The notes beneath the pieces were generated by a model. It did no database searches. It was not told the DNA's origin and saw only the letters and a program-made list of their open reading frames with translations. A program made the position numbers and the translations under genes. DNA of 23,481 nt. It comes from Prevotella sp. UBA3837 (GTDB lineage: Bacteria > Bacteroidota > Bacteroidia > Bacteroidales > Bacteroidaceae). This document shows positions 17,401-23,481 of the stretch, in pieces. The stretch lies in contig DGHX01000076.1 in assembly GCA_002392835.1 (NCBI GenBank), forward strand, positions 1-23,481. Direction: 5' to 3'. The number at the start of each line of letters is the position of its first letter. Position 1 is the first letter of the stretch.

Positions 17401-20400
17401 GAGTGGCAACGCCGCAGGCACAGGTCGACGTCTACGACAACGGAACCCTCATCGGCTCCACGCAGGCACTGGCCGACGGACGCTGGAGTGTCAGTTGCGA
17501 GCTGCACAAGCCCTACAACCTCTCCACGCACCAGATCAGCGCCCGTGTGCACCAGCTGAACGGCATCACCGTCACCACTGCCTCGAAGGACTGCTACTAC
17601 GACATCAACGCCGTGGAGGCCAAGTCGGTGCTCATGACCTTCTACAACGGATGGCTCAGGAAGAACGTCGACGTTACCTTCGACTTCGAGACCGGCACCA
17701 CCAGCAGCAACAACTACATGTTCTACACTGCTACTGACATCACCTTCGTGGCCGACCTCACAAAAAACAACAGTAGCTTGGTGCGCAGTGTTACCTTCTA
17801 CGTCTACACCAGCGAAAACGAGGTTCTTCCTCTCAAGGGTTTCTTTGACTATAGGTGGGGACGCTGGGTGGCCGTGAGTCGCTTCGACAGCTACAATCTG
17901 CCCGTCAACCTGGCAGTGGACATTGATGTCGAAAGGAAAATAGTTGGTGACCGTCAACAGTTGGATGACGGAATGGCTGATTATACGGCTAATATGGAGG
18001 AGGAAAAGAAAATGCTGGCTAAAATTGACAGTGGATTCGATGCTGGACCAAGCGAAGATGGCAATATCTACGCTGAGGCACTCAGCATTGTATCAGCAGA
18101 AACAGTTGATGAGACAGCACTACAGGCAGTGATGGAACGAATAGGCTCTTTGCCAGCAAGCGAAGAAGAAATGACAGAAGAGGAGCTGGAAGCAGAATAC
18201 AACCAACTTATGGAGGAAATGTCAGAAGCAGAGAAGAACTTTGTCAAGGATTCTATCTATGCAGGGTTCCACATAAACAAGAGCCTGCTTGATGCTGCCT
18301 TTCCTTCCGCTCCTTATTCCGGTACTATCACTACCAGTGAAGGCAGCAAGTATATCTCTGTAGAGCAGATGTCATCTGTCAGTGAAGAAGAACTTCTTTC
18401 ATTAGGCTATGAAATGATTGAGGTGTCGGATGACTCGCGTATCTATTGCTTGACGAGTGAAACCATGATGACCTTCGTAGATGCAAAATCGGGCCTCAAA
18501 TACACTCAGCAATTCGACTTCCCGGCTATGGCCAGAGGTGCCAAGGCTCATAGCATCGATCCGCGTCTGCCTTTCGCCGCAAAGGTTTATGAGGTGATGG
18601 ACATCTTGGAGTCGCTTAGTCATGTGGGTGAAATGTCGTCGAAAACTATGAAAAAGATAGTCAGAGACATGGAGAAACTACGTTCCTTAACAGTTGGCAT
18701 CTATACCTCGTGTTGGAACTGGGTTCATGATATGTGGAATGACTACCTCTCAAGAGTTGTTAACGTATGCGATGGCTATATCGCCAAGAACGAACGCCTG
18801 CTGAAGATGCACAATATGAGGCTCATGCAAGCTCATAAAGCTCATTCGTTAGACCCGACAAATCCCAAAAAACTTATGGTTTTGGTAAAAGAGTTGGAGA
18901 AGACGGAAAGTTTGGAGAGGAGTCTCAAACGTTGGAGCTTCCTGCAAGAGCAGGTGGGAAAGATTGCTGAAGCCGTAAGGAAACAGATTGCCAAGATACC
19001 AAGGTCACCTAAGCTGGCACAGATATCTGACTTTGCTAAAGTCGGGGGTAAGCTTATTGGAGGATTTGGAGTGTTTGTTGAACTCATCGACATCTTTGAT
19101 TTCTATGACGAGTGTATTGAAACGTGCCGTACGTGGAGCCAGCTTTTGTATCTGATTGAAAAGAAGATCCCTTGCCCTAAAAATCCAGATAAAGCCATAC
19201 GCTTACGTGATAACATTAGTAATGACGCAAAAGGACTGGTTAAGGCATTGCAAAGGAACTATTATGCTAAGTGGATAGCAACTATCATTGACTTTGGCTC
19301 ACTCTTCATAGAAGAGATGCCTGTGGCCGCGCTTGTGGCGTGGTTTGCTTCTGGTGCATTCAATATTTATAGTGAATGGAGCCAAATGCTGACACTTGAC
19401 GGAAAGTATGTAAACAGGCATTACGACTATGTCAATGCAGTAAGGGACCTTAAGTGTAAGAAGGATCCTGATGATCCTGATGACCCCGATGACCCCGATG
19501 ACCCCGATGATCCCGACGATCCCGATGATCCCGACGACCCCGACGACCCGGATGACCCCGACAATCCTGACCCCACGCCGCCCTTCTCCCCGCTGGAGCC
19601 TATCCACGACCCCTCGGGCTTCGTCTATGAGGCAGTGCCCACCAACCGTCTGCAGGACGTCACGGCCACCATCTACTACAACCAGGAGGAACCGACGCTG
19701 TGGAACGCCAAGAACTACTCGCAGGTGAACCCCATCATCACCGGCGAGGCAGGTCTCTACGCCTGGGATGTGCCGCAGGGTATGTGGCAGGTGCGCTTCG
19801 AGAAAGCTGGCTACGAGACGGCCCAGACCGACTGGCTGCCCGTGCCGCCGCCCCAAATGGAAATCAACATCCCGCTGCAGCAGGCCGTGGCACCCCAGGT
19901 GCAACGGGCTCGCGGCACGGAGAGTGCCGTATGGCTCACCTTCAGCAAGTACATGAAGCCCGAGACGCTCACCAAGGGCAGCCGCATCACCGTCAGCCGA
20001 AACGGCAGCAACGTCCGCGGCGACGTGGAGCTGCTCAACCTGGAGGAAGACCCCTATAACCACCAGGAATATGTCTCGAAGGTGAAGTTCGTGCCCAGCA
20101 CAGCCTTCAAGACCACCGACGAGGTCATCGTCACCGTGAAGAAGGAGGTCACCAGCTATGCCGACCGCCAGATGGAGGCCGACTTCGTGCAGCGGGTGGT
20201 CATCGAGCCCGAGCTGCGCGCCATCAGCTGCGATTCGCTCGTGGCCGTCGACTACATGGGTCAGACGGTGCTCGAGGTGAGCGCCCTCCCCGCCGAGGCC
20301 GCCAAGGGCCGCATGCTCACCGTGCAGTCCACCTCGCCGCTCATCGCGTCGGTCGACGAAGGAACTGTGAAGCTCGACGACAGCGGACGGGCCCGCATCG

Positions 20401-21008
20401 TCGTCAGCGGAAACCTGCCCGGCAGCGCATCGCTGCGCCTCGCCATCGACGAGGCCGAGCTGCAGCGCATGGCCGAGGTGAGCGTCACCCTGGCCGAGAC
20501 CACCGTGAAGGCACCGAAGGCATCGAAGCGCACGGGCAGCACTGTGGCTCCCGACTACCTGCTCGAACTGACCAGCGCCACGCGCGGAGCCACCATCTAC
20601 TACACCCTCGATGGCTCATGCCCCTGCGACGAGCAGACACGCCGACGCTACACAGGGCCCTTCGCACTGCCGCTGGGTGACGTCACCGTGAAGGCCATGG
20701 CCACACGCGACGGCATGGACGACAGCGACGTGGCTACGTTCCGTTACACCGTGACGAACGAGACGGCTATAGGCCTGCCACAGGCCGACAGCCGCCAGAT
20801 AGAGGCTGCATACGCCGATCGCCGCATCACGGTCAGCGGTGCCAGTGGCGCCACGCTGCGCATCTACGACCTGCAGGGCCGCCAGCTGGCTCACGCCACG
20901 ACGCAGCACAGCACCACGACGGTCAGCGTGCCGAGGGCTGATGCCTACATCGTCACCGCCACCTGGTCCGACGGTCATGTGGCCACCACGAAGCTCACTG
21001 CCCGGTAG
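14472..21008 (+). CDS. Giant multi-domain secreted/surface protein with AT-rich helical core
   Basis: A 2178-residue protein with signal peptide MNRRQLVFLLLCCCLSAAAQ. Domains in order: four YxYW...GLHSLxxRxxDxxGxWSxPxTxYF repeats (23-315); a galactose-binding-like beta domain (about 320-455); Ig-like and carboxypeptidase-regulatory-like modules (about 536-605: DRQGRFALQV, VTVSSDGY); further beta modules to about 1095; a long mostly alpha-helical region (about 1097-1663) with Glu-rich coiled stretches and two hydrophobic segments near 1523 and 1601; a (DDP)n linker (1665-1701); a regulatory-like module (DPSGFVYEAVPTNRLQDVTA); Ig-like modules; a chitobiase C-terminal-like module (GATIYYTLDGS); and a tail with IYDLQGRQL and a final beta stretch resembling type IX-style sorting domains. 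No enzyme domain is recognised. Probable role: surface adhesion or scaffold, with a helical cargo of unknown function. Confidence 0.85.
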   Translation: MNRRQLVFLLLCCCLSAAAQKKYEYWFDQQSESRHVGTTAGGQVQLSLDVSQLAEGLHSLTLRAADEGGSWSVPTTSYFLRLTPHQTNNRITQYQYWIDKNSATTAAVSGQTVSLSLDVEALPVGLHSLTFRAKDAWGQWSVPTTTYFLRARHTGANVLARYEYWLDGDIAHRQSVSSQNSLVQLSIDVAQLAYGVHTLSFRMADIRGSWSAPLTNYFVKPRQTASPNLVAGYQYWYNDAGHQATYVPLSQPASPAVVDVQLPQNNLVTRVTPQNIVLVSEGGEQKIGVKNALHTRFKDLNGQWSTLLTDTFTVVMSNKELDLTAFIQNPAATDYYDGWTTNDDGYFSINDYDHYSGQEDNYFCIYSGTMSQRISGLPAGNYTLVFMARVVDDAVCEVRANGYSTETDSRQWSQQVLTFTTNGAPFTLEIANKTGKGCIDVDDLMLMTAVERQNVSLSVSTDDGRDVTDLVTIRWYDAQGTLLGAGSTISGMQKGSELFYSVELDEELGRHYREVVMQPVTADGEHVSCRLQRISQLQLTAHVVDADTRTDLYGANVSVSQWLNGKYAQHFTAQTDRQGRFALQVAADSTVVTVSSDGYLDQRIALTLSGQNADLGDIAMGEATGLMLIPDLAYQPAVQAGTEPEVQDWYSDQANVAYSVRNLSRQTDLTASVQRGVVIVTGGGYDSGDRLSLTAASRNGQFVAATREVQVGGLNDTISVPLLLVESGAIVADYGSKGDDESLAMVYNSMGRMVQRTTFSSSRATFSALPADTYQLITMGYDGNMGTVANLSDIQLMGLQQGVDYVSTTVSVSDGYISTVEVDNVPEMDRSKFSYTSVNTSYLPNKYQFVAGNFVTLTGRVDFKTQYQGNVSNVMVTFDIPEGCVFTENSVVIGTHQVPYTLSGDKLTVALSHDDLDSRIRFCMTPTRSGTFSSTAFATFTCNGEKTQTIGSAFFEATDMAIAAPSSTRKTLVPVSGVATPQAQVDVYDNGTLIGSTQALADGRWSVSCELHKPYNLSTHQISARVHQLNGITVTTASKDCYYDINAVEAKSVLMTFYNGWLRKNVDVTFDFETGTTSSNNYMFYTATDITFVADLTKNNSSLVRSVTFYVYTSENEVLPLKGFFDYRWGRWVAVSRFDSYNLPVNLAVDIDVERKIVGDRQQLDDGMADYTANMEEEKKMLAKIDSGFDAGPSEDGNIYAEALSIVSAETVDETALQAVMERIGSLPASEEEMTEEELEAEYNQLMEEMSEAEKNFVKDSIYAGFHINKSLLDAAFPSAPYSGTITTSEGSKYISVEQMSSVSEEELLSLGYEMIEVSDDSRIYCLTSETMMTFVDAKSGLKYTQQFDFPAMARGAKAHSIDPRLPFAAKVYEVMDILESLSHVGEMSSKTMKKIVRDMEKLRSLTVGIYTSCWNWVHDMWNDYLSRVVNVCDGYIAKNERLLKMHNMRLMQAHKAHSLDPTNPKKLMVLVKELEKTESLERSLKRWSFLQEQVGKIAEAVRKQIAKIPRSPKLAQISDFAKVGGKLIGGFGVFVELIDIFDFYDECIETCRTWSQLLYLIEKKIPCPKNPDKAIRLRDNISNDAKGLVKALQRNYYAKWIATIIDFGSLFIEEMPVAALVAWFASGAFNIYSEWSQMLTLDGKYVNRHYDYVNAVRDLKCKKDPDDPDDPDDPDDPDDPDDPDDPDDPDDPDDPDNPDPTPPFSPLEPIHDPSGFVYEAVPTNRLQDVTATIYYNQEEPTLWNAKNYSQVNPIITGEAGLYAWDVPQGMWQVRFEKAGYETAQTDWLPVPPPQMEINIPLQQAVAPQVQRARGTESAVWLTFSKYMKPETLTKGSRITVSRNGSNVRGDVELLNLEEDPYNHQEYVSKVKFVPSTAFKTTDEVIVTVKKEVTSYADRQMEADFVQRVVIEPELRAISCDSLVAVDYMGQTVLEVSALPAEAAKGRMLTVQSTSPLIASVDEGTVKLDDSGRARIVVSGNLPGSASLRLAIDEAELQRMAEVSVTLAETTVKAPKASKRTGSTVAPDYLLELTSATRGATIYYTLDGSCPCDEQTRRRYTGPFALPLGDVTVKAMATRDGMDDSDVATFRYTVTNETAIGLPQADSRQIEAAYADRRITVSGASGATLRIYDLQGRQLAHATTQHSTTTVSVPRADAYIVTATWSDGHVATTKLTAR
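14538..15416 (+). repeat. Four YxYW / WSxP repeats in the giant protein
   Basis: Residues 23-81, 93-150, 161-220 and 233-315 share the pattern YxYW(F/I/L)D at the start, GLHSLxxRxxD in the middle and GxWSxPxTxYF at the end. The fourth is longer and more diverged. Similar repeats occur in other secreted Bacteroidetes proteins and likely form small beta domains. Confidence 0.8.
19464..19574 (+). repeat. Nine-base tandem repeat coding an Asp-Asp-Pro linker
   Basis: Ten consecutive GAYGAYCCN units (19470-19559) encode DDP repeats, flanked by DP and DNPDP. The stretch is a strongly acidic, extended linker between the helical core and the C-terminal beta modules. Third-position variation between units shows it is not a very recent expansion. 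Confidence 0.9.
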
Positions 21009-21012
21009 CACC

Positions 21013-21044
21013 TGAGCGCAGGCCTGACGGGCTGGCAGCGCTCA
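21013..21044 (+). terminator. Small GC hairpin right after the giant gene
   Basis: TGAGCGC (21013-21019) pairs with GCGCTCA (21038-21044). There is no T-tract of its own; it abuts the larger inverted repeat that follows and may work with it. Confidence 0.4.
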
Positions 21045-21113
21045 CCAGAAAAACAGATAAAAAACACACAGTAAGCTGAAGACTCCTGGTGTGGTTTTTA
21101 TCTGTTTTTCTGG
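21045..21113. terminator. Long inverted repeat, likely bidirectional terminator
   Basis: The 25-base arm 21045-21069 is the reverse complement of 21089-21113 with a single mismatch, around a 19-base loop. The arms contain T5 tracts on both strands and the + strand continues with TTTTTACC. Placed between convergent gene ends, it is well suited to stop transcription from both sides. It may equally be the end of a small mobile repeat, since part of it recurs at 23071. Confidence 0.6.
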
Positions 21114-21126
21114 TTTTTACCTGTTT
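21089..21126 (+). repeat. 38-bp direct repeat, copy 1
   Basis: Positions 21089-21126 match 23071-23108 at 37 of 38 bases in the same orientation; the only difference is T versus C at the eighth base. The core reads ATCTGTTTTTCTGG. The two copies bracket the ATPase gene. Confidence 0.85.
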
Positions 21127-21186
21127 CTCAAAGATCATGGTCCACCCATACGGCAACCTCGCAGAACCGGAAAGAAGAAGGGTCGT

Positions 21187-21224
21187 ATTCGGAATTTACC
21201 GTAATTTTGCAGAAAATTCCGAAT
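21187..21224 (+). promoter_or_regulatory. Inverted repeat enclosing a -7-like promoter box
   Basis: ATTCGGAATTT (21187-21197) and AAATTCCGAAT (21214-21224) are perfect 11-base inverted arms. TAATTTTG (21202-21209), an exact TAnnTTTG match, lies between them. An ATG at 21230 opens only 18 codons. No TTTG is seen at the -33 position. It reads like an operator-promoter left without its gene. Confidence 0.4.
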
Positions 21225-21430
21225 AGATATGACACTGCAGTCAGCCTTCGCCATCGACAGCGAGGAGAAGCGCAGCAGGAGCTGAGGTCGCTGGCATCCT
21301 ATCGTTTGCAACGAATAACTTTCTGTATTGAGCAGATTTGTGTCATTTCTGCTTTTTGCAGAAAGCAAAAATAATCAAAAGTTATTGTTGCAGTCCCCCC
21401 CCTCTGTGTCCCATTCTTATTTTTTAACAC

Positions 21431-22870
21431 TCACTTAAATAGTTCATCTGCTGTAACTTCAGACTTAACAATATCAGAATGGGCGTTGCTTTCTATTGGA
21501 GTGACAGTCACAAAAGTCAAGTGGAATTTCTTGTCGGGCTGAAGTCGCTCCAGTGCGTCAATGCGCTTTTGCAGTGTCTCTGCGTATGACTTCGTGATGA
21601 CATAGCTCGACTTGGAATACTTCATTTCGCAGACGTTGACAACATCGTCGGCACGGTCTATCAGCAAATCTATCTGCATACCATTGGTTTCATCGTCACC
21701 GTTAACCACGAGCGATGACTCTTTTGACGTCACACCGGCAATCTGCAAGGCCATCTTGATTTGCTGGATATGCTGCATACAAACCTCCTCGAAGGCAACT
21801 CCCCGCCAGGATGCAATCTCGCTCTCCTTCATGTGATGCATCCAGTAGTCGTGCTCCGTTACGGCCTTTTCCTCTTTGAAGTGCAGCCAGAACCAGCAGA
21901 AGCAGTCAGCCAATTTGTAGTATTCCTCATTGCCGGCAGCACCCCAGGGCACATATTTCGTCACGAAGTCGCTCGCGATAAGCGCCTTCAGCATCTTGGT
22001 GAAGTCGCCATTGGGGTTGATGCCCGTCTTGTGGGCTATCTCGTCGCGGCGATAACCGGCATGGCGCTTGCCCAGAAAGCGGATAATCTTCATGCAGTCT
22101 GATGCATTGTCGAAGACGGAGTTGAACAACCTCTCAAACTCATCGCCAAGCTTTGCTTTCGGATTAAAGAACAGTGAGTCGATATTCTGCGCGAGACTGA
22201 ATGACGGGTTGAAGCAGTCAAGATAGAACGGGATGCCGCCGAGAATCATATAGGCCTGGATGATGTTGTAGCGCGAGAAATCGATATTCCTGCTATGGAA
22301 AAACTGCTCACACTCTAATAGCGTAAACGGCGACAGCTTCATTTCGCAGGTCAGACGCCCATACAGGCCGCCTTTGTTGTTGATGATGTTGTCGAGCATC
22401 CACGAGGTGGCAGAACCGCACACCACTAAGCACAAGTTATGACGGCTGCAGCCCCATCCGTTCCAGAACGCTTCGAGCCCCGTCAGAAAGCCGGAGCGGG
22501 CAGTGTCCATCCAGGGCAGTTCGTCGATGAACACCACCTGGCGCGAACCATTGTCACGCCGTTCCAACAACTGTTCCAGCAGGAAGAAGGCCTCCATCCA
22601 CGACTTTGGCTGGTCGCTTCCCTCCAACCCATGACGAATCAGGGAGAAGTGGAAGTTCTGGAGTTGCGACTTCAGCGAAACCTTGCGCTTGCGGTCATAC
22701 GGTGAAAGCCCCGTATGATGGAAAACCATACTGTCGCCCAGTACCTCGTTGATCAAGAATGTCTTACCTACACGGCGACGGCCATATACGGCAATGAACT
22801 CTGCCCTGCCACTCTCATAGCGACGCTTCAACTCTGCTTTCTCCTGTCTTCTGCCAATGATGGTACACAT
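21431..22870 (-). CDS. AAA ATPase with C-terminal PD-(D/E)XK-like domain (DUF234 style)
   Basis: A 479-residue cytoplasmic protein. The N-terminal P-loop ATPase has Walker A GRRRVGKT (30-37) and Walker B QVVFIDELPW (D116, E117). A winged-helix-like middle part follows (about 270-340). The C-terminal domain has QIDLLIDR (D401) and CEMKYS (E415, K417), the D...ExK arrangement of PD-(D/E)XK nuclease folds. This is the archaeal/bacterial ATPase family often tagged DUF234; it is frequently multicopy in Bacteroidales and its function is unknown. Links to mobile elements or nucleic-acid processing are only inferred. The ATG at 22870 is supported by a promoter 27 bases upstream. It is a solo gene, convergent with the giant gene, and bracketed by 38-bp direct repeats. 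Confidence 0.88.
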   Translation of the reverse strand: MCTIIGRRQEKAELKRRYESGRAEFIAVYGRRRVGKTFLINEVLGDSMVFHHTGLSPYDRKRKVSLKSQLQNFHFSLIRHGLEGSDQPKSWMEAFFLLEQLLERRDNGSRQVVFIDELPWMDTARSGFLTGLEAFWNGWGCSRHNLCLVVCGSATSWMLDNIINNKGGLYGRLTCEMKLSPFTLLECEQFFHSRNIDFSRYNIIQAYMILGGIPFYLDCFNPSFSLAQNIDSLFFNPKAKLGDEFERLFNSVFDNASDCMKIIRFLGKRHAGYRRDEIAHKTGINPNGDFTKMLKALIASDFVTKYVPWGAAGNEEYYKLADCFCWFWLHFKEEKAVTEHDYWMHHMKESEIASWRGVAFEEVCMQHIQQIKMALQIAGVTSKESSLVVNGDDETNGMQIDLLIDRADDVVNVCEMKYSKSSYVITKSYAETLQKRIDALERLQPDKKFHLTFVTVTPIESNAHSDIVKSEVTADELFK

Positions 22871-22896
22871 ATTCTATATGATTAACAATTAGGCTG

Positions 22897-22928
22897 CAAA
22901 GGTACGGATAATAATCGAGACTGCCAAG
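22897..22928 (-). promoter_or_regulatory. Promoter of the AAA ATPase gene
   Basis: On the minus strand TACCTTTG (22897-22904) matches the -7 consensus. CTTG (22925-22928) lies 20 bases upstream as a near-match to the -33 TTTG. The leader would be short, about 20 bases. Confidence 0.6.
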
Positions 22929-22958
22929 AAAAGAAATGTTAATTTTTGAATAAAACCA

Positions 22959-23017
22959 CGTTTATTTCGCTAAATGTCTGTGTTTTTGTGACTCTGTAGC
23001 GGAATAAACGCTTTTTT
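22959..23017 (+). terminator. Stem-loop with T-tract upstream of the ATPase gene
   Basis: CGTTTATTTCGCTA (22959-22972) pairs with TAGCGGAATAAACG (22997-23010) with one G-T type mismatch, around a 24-base loop, and CTTTTTT follows. It has terminator form on the plus strand, yet no plus-strand gene ends before it. Confidence 0.4.
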
Positions 23018-23070
23018 ATATTAGTTGCTATATGTCGTTTGACCCATAGAGGCCGCTCTGCGCTTCGGTG

Positions 23071-23108
23071 GTGTGGTCTTTATCTGTTTTTCTGGTTTTT
23101 ACCTGTTT
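23071..23108 (+). repeat. 38-bp direct repeat, copy 2
   Basis: Same orientation as 21089-21126, with 37 of 38 bases identical. Unlike copy 1 it has no inverted partner arm next to it. Confidence 0.85.
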
Positions 23109-23186
23109 TTTCGCCAGTTGACTGACGTATAGTTACTCGCTTTTCTTGCACCTCTGTTGACACTCAGTGGGTTAGGGCGAAAAAGT

Positions 23187-23229
23187 TGCACCGGAACCTG
23201 CACCGGAAGCTGCACCAAAAAACTGCACC
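23187..23229 (+). repeat. Four TGCACC motifs with 12-13-base period
   Basis: TGCACC starts at 23187, 23199, 23211 and 23224. The first two units are TGCACCGGAACC-like and TGCACCGGAAGC; the last two switch to TGCACCAA. The regular spacing suggests a degenerating tandem repeat or an array of protein-binding sites. Confidence 0.7.
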
Positions 23230-23311
23230 AAGCGTAGTACGAAACGCAGCGCCAAACGCGCCTGTTTTCCTGCGTGGTGTTGCGAGAAAATTCCCGGATG
23301 TCCGGACTCTC

Positions 23312-23374
23312 TGTCCGCGGGCCTGGTACTCTTTGTCCGCGGCCCGCGGACAAAGAGTACCAGGCCTGCGGACA
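23312..23374. repeat. Near-perfect 63-base palindrome
   Basis: The left arm 23312-23342 and right arm 23344-23374 are reverse complements at 30 of 31 positions with a single central base. Each arm contains two TGTCCGC-type blocks and GGTACTCTTTG. TTTTTT follows at 23376-23381, so the transcript would form a terminator-like hairpin. As DNA it could form a cruciform or be a transposase/regulator site. Confidence 0.85.
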
Positions 23375-23481
23375 CTTTTTTGGTACTAAGGTTAAAACTT
23401 CTTAGTGAGCGTTAAAAAAAATGAGCAAATGGGCTTAGTCACAGACCCCACCCCCGGCCCCATTCCCGACCTGCGGTCGCC

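Larger units (their letters stand above)
21009..21430. other. Convergent intergenic region with stacked inverted repeats
   Basis: This 422-base stretch separates the convergent ends of the giant gene and the ATPase gene. It holds two hairpins directly after the giant gene, the first copy of a 38-bp repeat, an inverted repeat around a -7-like box followed by an 18-codon reading frame (ATG at 21230), a small TTTCTGC/GCAGAAA stem (21346-21364) and a run of eight C bases (21395-21402). No convincing gene is present. Confidence 0.55.
22871..23481. other. Repeat-rich region to the right window edge, no gene seen
   Basis: The 611 bases hold the ATPase promoter, a hairpin with T-tract (22959-23017), CTCTGCGCTTCGG (23056-23068, also at 1330-1342), the second 38-bp repeat, a 9-bp inverted pair TTTTTCGCC/GGCGAAAAA (23107-23115 and 23176-23184), four spaced TGCACC motifs, a very long palindrome (23312-23374), and a small CGACC-TGC-GGTCG stem at the edge (23467-23479). 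Short open frames here are arginine-rich or palindrome-derived and look non-coding. Confidence 0.6.

Noticed and set aside
19464..19574. CRISPR-like or non-coding tandem array
   Set aside because: Nine-base units in frame with the gene encode a DDP linker; there are no spacers.
21135..21368. 77-codon minus-strand open frame
   Set aside because: No recognisable domain; it runs through the inverted repeat and the promoter-like box and has no promoter of its own.
23187..23229. CRISPR array
   Set aside because: Motifs are only six conserved bases with 6-7-base gaps, far too short for repeats and spacers.
23172..23389. Short arginine-rich open frames at the right edge on both strands
   Set aside because: They arise from the palindrome and the TGCACC array; repeated peptide pieces reflect the DNA repeats.

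Overview
The window looks like a Bacteroidales chromosome, most likely Prevotella or a close relative. Three things point there. Most genes are preceded by the Bacteroidetes sigma-factor promoter form (TTTG-like -33, about 19 bases, TAnnTTTG -7) and lack purine-rich ribosome binding sites. Many products are secreted multi-domain glycan proteins. The KsgA has the NYPY motif, and some C-termini resemble Prevotella/type IX-style sorting tails. The genus is inferred from protein style only.

Layout. (1) 1-683, minus strand: ksgA/rsmA, cut by the window edge. (2) 684-1754: two regulatory gaps around a small XRE-type helix-turn-helix gene (1101-1322). (3) 1755-13245, plus strand: a tight five-gene xylan-degrading operon made of a GH3 beta-xylosidase fused to an alpha/beta-hydrolase (esterase-like) domain, a GH31 alpha-xylosidase-like enzyme lacking its usual C-terminal domains, a type-B carboxylesterase lipoprotein, a retaining GH97 enzyme, and a GH10 xylanase with Ig-like and CBM6 domains. 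No SusC/SusD pair or dedicated sensor is present. (4) 13458-21008, plus strand: a second unit with its own near-consensus promoter, encoding a secreted beta-helix-like protein and a 2178-residue multi-domain secreted protein. Both carry an AT-rich core inside a GC-rich shell. (5) 21009-23481: a convergent, repeat-rich region holding one minus-strand AAA ATPase with a C-terminal PD-(D/E)XK-like domain. The ATPase gene is bracketed by two near-identical 38-bp direct repeats, and the right end has a 12-13-bp periodic tract and a 31-bp-arm palindrome.

How the genes fit together (inference from families). GH10 would cut the xylan backbone at the surface or in the periplasm. The two esterase activities would remove acyl groups. 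GH97 and GH31 would remove alpha-linked galactose or arabinopyranose and xylose decorations, and GH3 would release terminal xylose. The beta-helix protein and giant protein look like a separate surface or secreted pair of unknown role. The best candidates for something undescribed are the giant protein with its AT-rich helical core, the GH3-esterase fusion, and the repeat-flanked ATPase cassette. No tRNA, rRNA, CRISPR array or transposase was recognised.
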